50,552 bases of DNA from Ruminococcus flavefaciens (GTDB taxonomy: Bacteria; Bacteroidota; Bacteroidia; Bacteroidales; P3), in the NCBI GenBank assembly GCA_023667315.1, contig JAMPAI010000013.1, positions 1-50,552 of the forward strand. Reading direction: 5' to 3'. Shown one piece after another: positions 44,173 to 50,524 of the stretch (position 1 is the first letter of the stretch; each line of letters begins with the position of its first letter). Both the position numbers and the translations under genes were made by a program. The notes under the pieces were generated by a model, which saw only the letters and a list, made by a program, of their open reading frames with translations, had not been told where the DNA came from and made no database searches.

Positions 44173-45558
44173 TTACGCCTTGTCAAGCGTTAAGGCGAAC
44201 AGTCCTAACATATCGCCTTTCGTTATCGTGTGAGCGCCGGCAGCAATCATTACGGTAACAACGTTATCGCCGTATTCGTTTACTTCGCTTAAATAACTCA
44301 CTCCGTCAACCTTGATTTTTCTGTTAGCAGTATTAACATACAAAGTAATCGTAGTATTTACGGCGGTAGTAAACGTAACTTGCGTCGAGCTTTCAATTTT
44401 CAAATACTTCGTAAACGATTTACCAAGCGCTTGCACGAAAATTTCCGAACACTTCGACTGGTTGCCCGTTACCTTAAATTTGGAGTCCGTTACAATAGAA
44501 CCGTCTTCGTTATCGAAATAACAAACTACTGGCTCAGAAGTTTCCGTTCCGAATATTATGTTGCCGTTATTTATGGTAACATCCTCTACGGGTATAACTA
44601 ATCCGTCAAGCGAAAAATCAACGGACAATCTTTCATAGCCGTCGTGCCAGATTTCCTCGGTTGTAACGATGTCGCCCATATAGCTGTATTTTGCCGTGAA
44701 GTGGATAATTGCGTGATAATCGCAATCTTCGCCACACCCGAAATATATAGCCCTTGTGAACGCTTCGTTAAAAGTCGTTTCTTCTATTCCGCTACCGGCA
44801 GCAAAGCAAGCATAAGGCGACGGAACGTTAAAAGTTATTTCGCCCGAAGTGTAACCGTCGCTTAAAATCTTGTAAGTCGGCGTAAACTCAAAACCTAATC
44901 TGCTGCTTATTTCATTTACAACGCTCCCGTCCAGCTCTATGTATAAATCGCCGTATTCAAAGTCGCCTTCAATCGTCCCATAACCGCAGAAATCGTAATC
45001 CATTGTTACGGAATTTTCTTCGTTGAAAACAATATTGTTCCAACTAATTTTAAGGTCTATCGGGTCGAATTGATAAAGATAGTCCACATTACAAGTTGCG
45101 GTTTTGGTGGCGTCGTAATTAGACGTTGCCGTTATAATCGCCTTGTAATCAAAAGGATGTAAACAAGTCAAAACGGCGGTATTAGACCCATAATATGTGG
45201 GAGTTAAAGTCAAATAATAGTCCGTGTCTGAATCGTCGTCAAACTTAATAGACCACTCGATTGTCCCATCCGTTGCGTTTTCCGGCGAAACTGTTGCCGT
45301 TATCGTTACTTGCGAAACGGTGTCATCTTCCAGCTCGGAAAACGTCATAGCACGAGGCATACTGTAAACTCTGCTTGCAAGCATTTCGTTACCCGTATCG
45401 TCGTAAACTTTTCCGCTCAATTCGTACTGCGGAATATCGTTTAATATGGGCTTGTCCGCCTTATCTTTCGTAGCAAAACGCGCTATTAGTCCTGCCGCCA
45501 ACGCAACGATTAAAACAAGCGAAACGGCGATAATGATTGTCTTTATTTTCTTCGTCAT
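44173..45558 (-). CDS. N-terminally anchored extracellular beta-rich protein
   Basis: A 461-residue protein with AAAGGAG before ATG. A signal-anchor (IIIAVSLVLIVALAAGLIA) is at about 8-26. The rest is extracellular, with several beta domains; VTITATVSPENATDG resembles a bacterial Ig-like (BIG2) segment near 85-99. It lies behind a strong terminator, the first of three exported-protein genes. It may be a surface or virion-tip component. No family is recognised. Confidence 0.72.
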   Translation of the reverse strand: MTKKIKTIIIAVSLVLIVALAAGLIARFATKDKADKPILNDIPQYELSGKVYDDTGNEMLASRVYSMPRAMTFSELEDDTVSQVTITATVSPENATDGTIEWSIKFDDDSDTDYYLTLTPTYYGSNTAVLTCLHPFDYKAIITATSNYDATKTATCNVDYLYQFDPIDLKISWNNIVFNEENSVTMDYDFCGYGTIEGDFEYGDLYIELDGSVVNEISSRLGFEFTPTYKILSDGYTSGEITFNVPSPYACFAAGSGIEETTFNEAFTRAIYFGCGEDCDYHAIIHFTAKYSYMGDIVTTEEIWHDGYERLSVDFSLDGLVIPVEDVTINNGNIIFGTETSEPVVCYFDNEDGSIVTDSKFKVTGNQSKCSEIFVQALGKSFTKYLKIESSTQVTFTTAVNTTITLYVNTANRKIKVDGVSYLSEVNEYGDNVVTVMIAAGAHTITKGDMLGLFALTLDKA

Positions 45559-45573
45559 AAAAATCTCCTTTTA

Positions 45574-45611
45574 AAAAATAAGCGGCTTACAGAAAAGATT
45601 TGTAAGCCGCC
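45574..45611 (-). terminator. Strong terminator downstream of the 115-residue gene
   Basis: GCGGCTTAC and GTAAGCCGC pair (9 bp) around an 11-base loop, followed on the minus strand by TTATTTTTT. It separates the small early genes from the exported-protein genes. In filamentous phages a terminator after the ssDNA-binding/coat genes sets their high expression, a useful parallel. Confidence 0.75.
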
Positions 45612-45617
45612 GTTCTT

Positions 45618-45684
45618 TGTTTGATTAGTGATAAGCCTGATACCGTAAAAGCAAATAAGATACTTGCCTGCGGTGGCTCACCGC
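45618..45684 (-). promoter_or_regulatory. Repeated leader element, copy C (minus strand)
   Basis: Hairpin GCGGTG-AGC-CACCGC follows the stop of the 115-residue gene. Then GCAAGTATCTTATTTGCT and GCTTATCACTAATCAAACA match copy B at 9840 very closely. The terminator at 45574 follows, so this copy lies in front of an attenuator. Confidence 0.65.
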
Positions 45685-46032
45685 TTATGCGTTTGCTTTG
45701 ATAAGCATATCGAGCATACTCTTGTCCGACTTGCGGGCGGGCTGTACGGGACATTCGTAGATTTCGCCGTTTTCGTCGGTGGAAACCACCTTGAACGTGT
45801 TACCTTCGATTACGTGTCCGTCGTCTGCCGCAAACTTAAAAGGCACGACCGCGAGTTCGGCTTCCATTGCGCCGTTATACACGATTTCGAGTACCTTATA
45901 GCCGCCTAAATCGGGCGGAACGACCTGCGCCTTAAAATCGACGCCCCTTACCGTGCCGTTGATATAGTACGCGTAGTAGCTCTTGCCGTTCTTTTCGAAC
46001 AACTCTCTTTCAACTTTAATTACGTTTGCCAT
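45685..46032 (-). CDS. Candidate ssDNA-binding/accessory protein of the transfer module
   Basis: A 115-residue soluble protein. The first 85 residues look like a five-strand OB-type barrel (SYYAYYINGTVRGVDFKAQV, then GGYKVLEIVYNG and AVVPFKF). The C terminus is PARKSDKSMLDMLIKANA. Small OB proteins beside Rep/Zot genes in filamentous phages coat single-stranded DNA, so this is a reasonable guess, not proven. Its start overlaps the stop of the gene upstream. Confidence 0.6.
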   Translation of the reverse strand: MANVIKVERELFEKNGKSYYAYYINGTVRGVDFKAQVVPPDLGGYKVLEIVYNGAMEAELAVVPFKFAADDGHVIEGNTFKVVSTDENGEIYECPVQPARKSDKSMLDMLIKANA

Positions 46033-46352
46033 TATGCCGCGTTACCTCCGTTATTTTTTCTGAATTTGCCTATGCTCTGCGAAGCTGCGGCCGCCTTGTC
46101 CTTATCTTTCGTTTCGGCTAAAACCTTATCGTAGATATAAGAACCGGCGTGGTCGCTCTGGCAGAGAAGATAGCCCGAACGTAAACCCTGATTGTACGGG
46201 TCGAGTTCTTCGCCTTTCTTATCGCCGCGCTTATGACGGTTTTCCTTACGCTCTTCGGCGTAACCCTTTGCCCTTTTGCTCGGACGCAGCCACTTTCTTA
46301 TTCTGGGCTGTTCCGCATTTTCTGCGGGCTTTTTATCTTTTTCCTTTGCCAT
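46032..46352 (-). CDS. Small basic protein of unknown function
   Basis: A 106-residue protein. ATG 46352 with AAGGAGT is chosen over an upstream start. The first 60 residues are very rich in Lys, Arg and Glu. The last 45 hold a cysteine (GYLLCQSDHAGSY) and a helical end. It may bind nucleic acid. It is coupled to the 115-residue gene (1-base overlap). Confidence 0.65.
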   Translation of the reverse strand: MAKEKDKKPAENAEQPRIRKWLRPSKRAKGYAEERKENRHKRGDKKGEELDPYNQGLRSGYLLCQSDHAGSYIYDKVLAETKDKDKAAAASQSIGKFRKNNGGNAA

Positions 46353-46577
46353 TGATTTACTCCTTATAAAATGATTAAATTTTGATTTGCGCGGCATTTC
46401 TCGTCTGCTTTTCAGACAGTAGCCGCATATTTAATTGTGAATTGCTTTAACGTTCGCAACGCTATGAAACTACACGTTCCGGTTGGGCGATAAAAGGGGC
46501 CCGCTTTTTCTACCCACTTGAAAATTATTGCGAAACATTAAAATTTACCGATTGCTGAATATCAAGAAGCATTGCCG
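46353..46577 (-). other. Intergenic region of 225 bases without a gene
   Basis: No credible gene is seen on either strand. TCTTGATA occurs on the minus (coding) strand at 46560-46567 within a weak stem-loop (TGCT/AGCA). AACGTTCGCAACG and GGGGCCC are short inverted stretches near 46450-46505. A second origin or promoter could be here. Evidence is thin. Confidence 0.3.
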
Positions 46578-46856
46578 TTATTCGATATAGGTACGAACGT
46601 ACATAGCCGAACGGATGCGCTTGCCGTCGGACTCGAAAAGCTGTTCGTAAAGCGCATCTCTCAACTTCGTGCGGCAGTAAAAGGTATCTTCGCTTAAAAT
46701 GCGGGTGCTACCCATTCCGTCCGTTATGTAAGTAAGGTGCTGTTTTACGATAAATTCTTCCGTGCGGTAAACGTTGGTTGCGTCGTCCAGAAAATCAACG
46801 TCGTCCAAGTCAATATCGGTAAGGTTTTCCAAAAATTTGAATGTCTTGCCTATCAT
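46578..46856 (-). CDS. Small acidic protein of unknown function
   Basis: A 92-residue protein preceded by AGGAGA. An acidic run (LTDIDLDDVDFLDDATN) is at about 12-28, and a basic C terminus ends in RSAMYVRTYIE. No motif is recognised. It follows the HTH gene by 17 bases and is likely cotranscribed with it. Confidence 0.6.
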   Translation of the reverse strand: MIGKTFKFLENLTDIDLDDVDFLDDATNVYRTEEFIVKQHLTYITDGMGSTRILSEDTFYCRTKLRDALYEQLFESDGKRIRSAMYVRTYIE

Positions 46857-46873
46857 CTTTAATCTCCTGTTTC

Positions 46874-47167
46874 TTAAATGATTTTTTTTGCGAAATAATT
46901 GATAAGTTCCCTAATCAAACGTCTGATATGTTCTTCCGAATAGCACAACTCCGAAGCTACGGCGTCTTGGGTTTTATTCTGAATGTACAAACAACCGAAT
47001 AAATCGTAGAGCCTTGCCGGTGCCGGACGTATTGCGTTGACATATTTATCCGCTAACGCTTTTGCGCTTGAATCGCCTGCGTTTTTAGAGAGCGCATCCA
47101 TATTCGCCTTGCGGGAAAAGTAATACCGTACTTCCCGTAGTTCGATTTTTACCTGCTCGCTTAACAC
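46874..47167 (-). CDS. Sigma-region-4/ArpU-like HTH protein
   Basis: A 97-residue protein. I choose GTG 47167, because the earlier TTG would place the AAGGAG ribosome site inside the gene. The C-terminal half reads LFGCLYIQNKTQDAVASELC then YSEEHIRRLIREL, a helix-turn-helix of the type seen in phage DUF1492/ArpU-like and sigma-4-like proteins. It probably regulates the module. No sigma region 2 is present. Confidence 0.65.
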   Translation of the reverse strand: MLSEQVKIELREVRYYFSRKANMDALSKNAGDSSAKALADKYVNAIRPAPARLYDLFGCLYIQNKTQDAVASELCYSEEHIRRLIRELINYFAKKII

Positions 47168-47269
47168 AACTTTCTCCTTGATATTTTTTTGCAATCAGCC
47201 GTAAGGCGTAACCCTTACAACTCTTTCAGGACAGAAATTTGCGAATTACAACCTTTTCGCAAAAAAAAG

Positions 47270-47686
47270 TTAGAAAAAATTTTTTAAGCGTTCCAAAATT
47301 CTATCCAAGCGTTTTTGAACGGCTTGCTGTGAAACCCCCAATATGCTTGCGATTTCTTGCTGCGTTTTACTTTCGAAATAATATAACTGCACGATTTGTC
47401 TATCTCGGTCCGACAACTGTGCAATAGCGGCGTGAAGATTTGATAATTCTTCCGCATGCTCTTCGTCGGCTATCAATGCCGTTTCAAAGTCCTGCGTTTT
47501 ATCTTCAATCTCGAAACCTTTTTCCGACAGCCCTTCGATAGAGCTTACGCATACCTTTTCTTTAGAACGGTAATCGCGCTTTTTTCTCTGCCATTCCGGT
47601 TGAACGTATGAACGGTAAATTTCTTCGCTCACTTCAACTCTTTGCCCTTTGACGTACAAATAGTAGGTCTTGTTTTCTTCTGCCAT
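47270..47686 (-). CDS. Sigma-70 region-4-like regulator of conjugative-element type
   Basis: A 138-residue protein with AAGGAG before ATG. It opens with YYLYVKGQRVEVSEEIYRSY, a stretch common in integrative-element regulators of Firmicutes. Near residues 90-130, LSDRDRQIVQLYYFESKTQQ and EIASILGVSQQAVQKRLDRI form the region-4 helix-turn-helix that binds -35-like DNA. It lacks region 2, so it may act as an activator or a partner. It has a long structured leader with a large inverted repeat. Confidence 0.82.
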   Translation of the reverse strand: MAEENKTYYLYVKGQRVEVSEEIYRSYVQPEWQRKKRDYRSKEKVCVSSIEGLSEKGFEIEDKTQDFETALIADEEHAEELSNLHAAIAQLSDRDRQIVQLYYFESKTQQEIASILGVSQQAVQKRLDRILERLKNFF

Positions 47687-47768
47687 TTAAAAACTCCTTC
47701 GCCGTTCGCTAATTCGGACAAAGGAGTAGATAATAGGTGCAGAGCCCACCTTTTTCAGCCGTACTCTC

Positions 47769-47866
47769 GCAATAAGGGCATAGCAAAAAAAGGAACGCAC
47801 CTTTCACGCTTGACAAGTTCAAAACTTAAACTTGGTGAAGCGGAACGCTTCCTTTGCCCTTATTGC
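47769..47866 (-). other. 98-base inverted-repeat structure in the sigma-like gene leader
   Basis: Arms GCAATAAGGGCA (47769-47780) and TGCCCTTATTGC (47855-47866) pair perfectly, and AAAGGAA/TTCCTTT extends inside. The small palindrome GAAGCGGAACGCTTC (47837-47851) competes with the long stem. On the minus strand it reads GAAGCGTTCCGCTTCACCAA, the same hairpin and ACCAA as leader copies A and B. Could be an RNA switch or a single-strand origin. Confidence 0.6.
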
Positions 47867-47901
47867 AAATCAGGCATTAAATAATTTTCAATTTTTCAAA
47901 A

Positions 47902-47958
47902 CAAAAAAGCCTTGACAAACTTTAACCCGAAATAAATCCGGTTATTGTTCGCCAAGGC
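47902..47958 (-). terminator. Terminator between zinc-ribbon and sigma-like genes
   Basis: GCCTTG (47909-47914) pairs with CAAGGC, with further AACC/GGTT pairs inside, and TTTTTTG follows on the minus strand. It lies downstream of the zinc-ribbon gene. Confidence 0.65.
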
Positions 47959-48088
47959 ATTTTGATTTTCCTTGCTTTCACGCATTTAAAAATGCGTCTT
48001 ACAAACACTTACTCTAAAAGTATAGGCGAAGGGCGATATTACCCGATTTTACGAAACCTACGCTTGCTTATAGAGCGGTTATTAAATT

Positions 48089-48259
48089 TTATTTGCTTAC
48101 CGTTATAACAACTTTCTGTTCTTTCATTTTTTTACTTGAAAGACAGCACTTACATTTACGGCATTGCATAAGGGTAATTCCTTTTGCGTTGGTATAGCCG
48201 TAGTTATGCTGCCCGCAATTCGGACAGTACATTTGTACGCTGTGAACTTGCTCAATCAT
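48089..48259 (-). CDS. Small zinc-ribbon protein
   Basis: A 56-residue protein with two cysteine pairs: YCPNCG (about 12-15) and CRKCKCC (about 32-38), typical of a zinc ribbon (Com-like). ATG 48259 is chosen because AAGGAG is 9 bases upstream; two earlier in-frame starts would place the ribosome site inside or too close. It may bind nucleic acid. It is the first gene after the promoter at 48516-48544. Confidence 0.65.
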   Translation of the reverse strand: MIEQVHSVQMYCPNCGQHNYGYTNAKGITLMQCRKCKCCLSSKKMKEQKVVITVSK

Positions 48260-48494
48260 TTTACTCATCTCCTTGTTCCCGGCTAACAACAAAGTTATTT
48301 TAAAGTAAACTGCATTGACGGGGTAGGGAACACGTACCCGCGCCGCAGAAAACTTCTTTATTGTTGCGTAAATAATTCAATGAGCAGAAACGCGAGCAGC
48401 CACTCACTTATTATTCTTAATTTAAAATCCGCTATTTTTCACTTTCTTTTGTCTTTCTCCCGTGTAATTCCCTCCCAAAATTAACACAAAATAT

Positions 48495-48544
48495 AAACAT
48501 ATGTTTGTTTTAAATATTATAGTTTTCCCTACGGATTAAGTCAA
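48495..48544 (-). promoter_or_regulatory. Promoter with palindromic operator for the minus-strand transfer module
   Basis: TTGACT (48539-48544) and TATAAT (48516-48521) on the minus strand are 17 bases apart. AAACATATGTTT (48495-48506), a perfect 12-base palindrome, sits at or just past the expected transcription start, as for a repressor site. The transcript has a leader of about 250 bases before the zinc-ribbon gene. Confidence 0.72.
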
Positions 48545-49087
48545 GGAAAATTACTAAATTTTTCCAAAATAAATATGTGATTTTTTTGTACCGACACATT
48601 TACTTAATGAGAATGCTAACACCTTACAACTAAAACTATTATAGCACTTATAGTTGACAGATACAGTCATAATTAAAAATTTTTTATGACTTTTTATAGA
48701 ACTGTGAGAGCCGAATACAGAACAACGTTTTGGGTAAGTTTTCGAGAGTTTAACAGAGCCGATTTTACCTTGTCAACTCCGTTTCGGTGGCAGGCATTCA
48801 CGGCGTTGACAAGGCAATAGGCTGACAAGAATTTAATACCAATAAAATCGCCCCTGTTTTTTAGGTTTTGTCTTTCGACAAAAGTTAAAAGGAGTGTGGC
48901 GGTTCTATGTTTTTCTCGTCTGTTCCCCCGTAGCGGGTTATCCACGTTGCTTAAAATGTGGGTTTATGTGGGGTTTTTGCACGAAAATGCACGGTTTCGG
49001 TACAGTAAATGTCCTATTATGTGGCGTAATTTTAGTTTATACTGCAAATGCAATCAACAAATCGCTTATGCACAATAGTAAAATTTA
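48545..49087. other. Non-coding region before the integrase
   Basis: About 540 bases contain no convincing gene. It holds an inverted repeat (AGTCATAA...TTATGACT near 48668-48691) and an imperfect 14-base stem CCTTGTCAACTCCG/CGGCGTTGACAAGG (48768-48781 and 48801-48814). A small hairpin TTTTGTC-TTTC-GACAAAA (48868-48885) and a GGAG followed by a very short ORF are also present. These may form an attenuator controlling the integrase, which lacks a clear ribosome site. Confidence 0.45.
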
Positions 49088-50356
49088 ATGACCGAACAAG
49101 ACCTGTCCGGTGTTTTATCAGTTATTAAAAGCACCGACAACCCCGACCAAGCGGCAGCTTTACTTAAACTCGCATCAGAAGCAATAGCGTTTCAAGCGTT
49201 AAAAGACGCACCGCAAAAGGTTGACCCGAATAGCGAAGAAGAAAAGGAATTTTTAAGAATAATCAACCTTCCCTTCGCTGATAACAGAAAAACGGTGTCA
49301 ACGATAATCAAATTCACTAAAAAGGAAGTTGACGCTATGGCTAAAACATTTAAAAAAGAGTTTTTCGCTAACGGCATGGCGGCAAAAATTATTAAACGCC
49401 CCAGCGGAAAAAACGGATTTTATTATGAAATCAGATACCGTAGAAACGGTTACAATATAACTGTTTCAAATGCGGATTTAAAGATGGCTAAAAAACTGTT
49501 TATAGAATTTACCAAACATCTCGATTCGCCTGAATTTATGGCTAAAAGCAAGTTAAAATTCAGCAATATGGCAAACGAATGGCTTGCCTATAAGCAAGAC
49601 AAAATTGCGGAAAACACGTGGAAAGACTACGGCAGTCTTATAAGACGTTGTATTCCGGACGAGATTAAAAACAAACTTATAGGGGATATTCACACGAAAG
49701 ACATTGACGAAGTTATGCAGGAACTCGATACACCGAGAAGGTACGAAGATATGAGAACGGTATTTAACGGCATTTTTAAGTATGCAAAGGCTAATGGAAA
49801 TATAACCGTCAATCCCGTTGACTTAATACCCTTCAAGCGTGCAGAGCGTGAAAACAGGGACAGAATAACCGACGAACAAATTATCTCTTTCCTTACCAAC
49901 CTTAAAGACCCGTTCTACGATAGGATAAGGAATTTTGCTCTCGCTATGTATTTCTTCGGACTCCGCCCCTGCGAAATTGACGAAGAAGCACGTTTTGAAA
50001 ATGGCTTCTTAATTTGCAGGAACAGAAAAAGAAGAAACGGGAAAAAGGCATACAAAAAGATACCTATCCCCCGTCAGGCAGAAAAATTCTTCGATTTCAA
50101 TTCGCCGCTTAAATCACCTTTATCCTACGACCGAACACTCGATATTATGGAAAAGGCTCTTGGCGAAGGCGTTGTACCTTACCAGCTTCGGCATACTTTC
50201 GCCTCGATTTGCGACGAAAGTGTAAAACGCGAAGTAGTAGAGCTTTGGATGGGCGACAGCCCCGAACGGCTCGTAGGCAAAACTTACGTCCATTATTCTG
50301 ATAAATTTATGAGAGCCGAAATGGATAAAGTGTGCTTTGTTATTCCGAAGGAATAA
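49088..50356 (+). CDS. int: Tyrosine recombinase/integrase of the tRNA-Cys element
   Basis: A 422-residue integrase with the same plan as the one at 1154: similar N terminus (TEQDLSGVLSVI, then IIKFTKKEVDAM), arm-binding segment near 105-125 (FYYEIRYRRNGYN), core-binding domain 155-240, and catalytic domain 260-422. R293 (GLRPCEID) and R368 (YQLRHTF) are present. HxxRH reads YxxRH and the usual GH reads GD (WMGD). Tyr400 or Tyr403 is the nucleophile. The ATG lacks a good ribosome site but overlaps the stop of a short upstream frame in TAATG, so coupling is possible. It ends 140 bases before attR. Confidence 0.92.
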   Translation: MTEQDLSGVLSVIKSTDNPDQAAALLKLASEAIAFQALKDAPQKVDPNSEEEKEFLRIINLPFADNRKTVSTIIKFTKKEVDAMAKTFKKEFFANGMAAKIIKRPSGKNGFYYEIRYRRNGYNITVSNADLKMAKKLFIEFTKHLDSPEFMAKSKLKFSNMANEWLAYKQDKIAENTWKDYGSLIRRCIPDEIKNKLIGDIHTKDIDEVMQELDTPRRYEDMRTVFNGIFKYAKANGNITVNPVDLIPFKRAERENRDRITDEQIISFLTNLKDPFYDRIRNFALAMYFFGLRPCEIDEEARFENGFLICRNRKRRNGKKAYKKIPIPRQAEKFFDFNSPLKSPLSYDRTLDIMEKALGEGVVPYQLRHTFASICDESVKREVVELWMGDSPERLVGKTYVHYSDKFMRAEMDKVCFVIPKE

Positions 50357-50388
50357 ATATTCGTAAAAAATGTATGACGCCACTTGGG

Positions 50389-50422
50389 TTACACCCCATT
50401 TTACACCCCAAATTACACCCCA
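50389..50422 (+). repeat. Right arm-type repeats TTACACCCCA x3
   Basis: TTACACCCCA occurs at 50389-50398, 50401-50410 and 50413-50422, spaced 12 bases, in the same orientation as the two copies at 3011-3032. They lie between the integrase and attR and are probable arm sites. Confidence 0.65.
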
Positions 50423-50442
50423 AACCTACCCGAAAACGTGAA

Positions 50443-50476
50443 AATCGGCACTATATCTCGTGGATATAGTGCCGAT
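50443..50476. terminator. Hairpin between integrase and tRNA-Cys
   Basis: ATCGGCACTATATC and GATATAGTGCCGAT pair with a small loop. In the minus direction TTTTCACGTTTT follows, so it may end the tRNA-Cys transcript; in the plus direction it may end the integrase transcript. Confidence 0.6.
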
Positions 50477-50497
50477 AGACACACAACATATTGTGTT

Positions 50498-50524
50498 TTT
50501 GGAGGCGCCACCCGGATTTGAACC
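50498..50524 (-). repeat. attR within tRNA-Cys
   Basis: This copy of the 27-base repeat lies in the functional tRNA-Cys: it includes CCA, the discriminator U, the acceptor 3' strand and the 3' part of the T-arm. Its partner is 2867-2893. Confidence 0.72.

Larger units (their letters stand above)
2867..50524. mobile_element. Proposed 47.6-kb integrative element inserted in tRNA-Cys, with inovirus-like module and sugar-catabolism cargo
   Basis: The limits are direct repeats of the tRNA-Cys 3' end (2867-2893 and 50498-50524, 26 of 27 bases identical). Just inside both ends are TTACACCCCA repeats in the same orientation, as expected for integrase arm sites. The integrase at 49088 lies beside the right repeat. 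Contents are an ATPase, a plus-strand accessory module, a 21-kb sugar operon with its regulator, and a minus-strand Rep/Zot-like module. A leader motif is shared by the accessory and transfer modules. Without the cargo (about 12.7-36.35 kb) the core would be about 24 kb. No excision product is visible here, so the limits are inferred. Confidence 0.7.

Noticed and set aside
48894-49088. 64-codon frame ending in TAATG at the integrase start
   Set aside because: The start codon is too close to GGAG and the product looks random. Kept only as a possible coupling frame.
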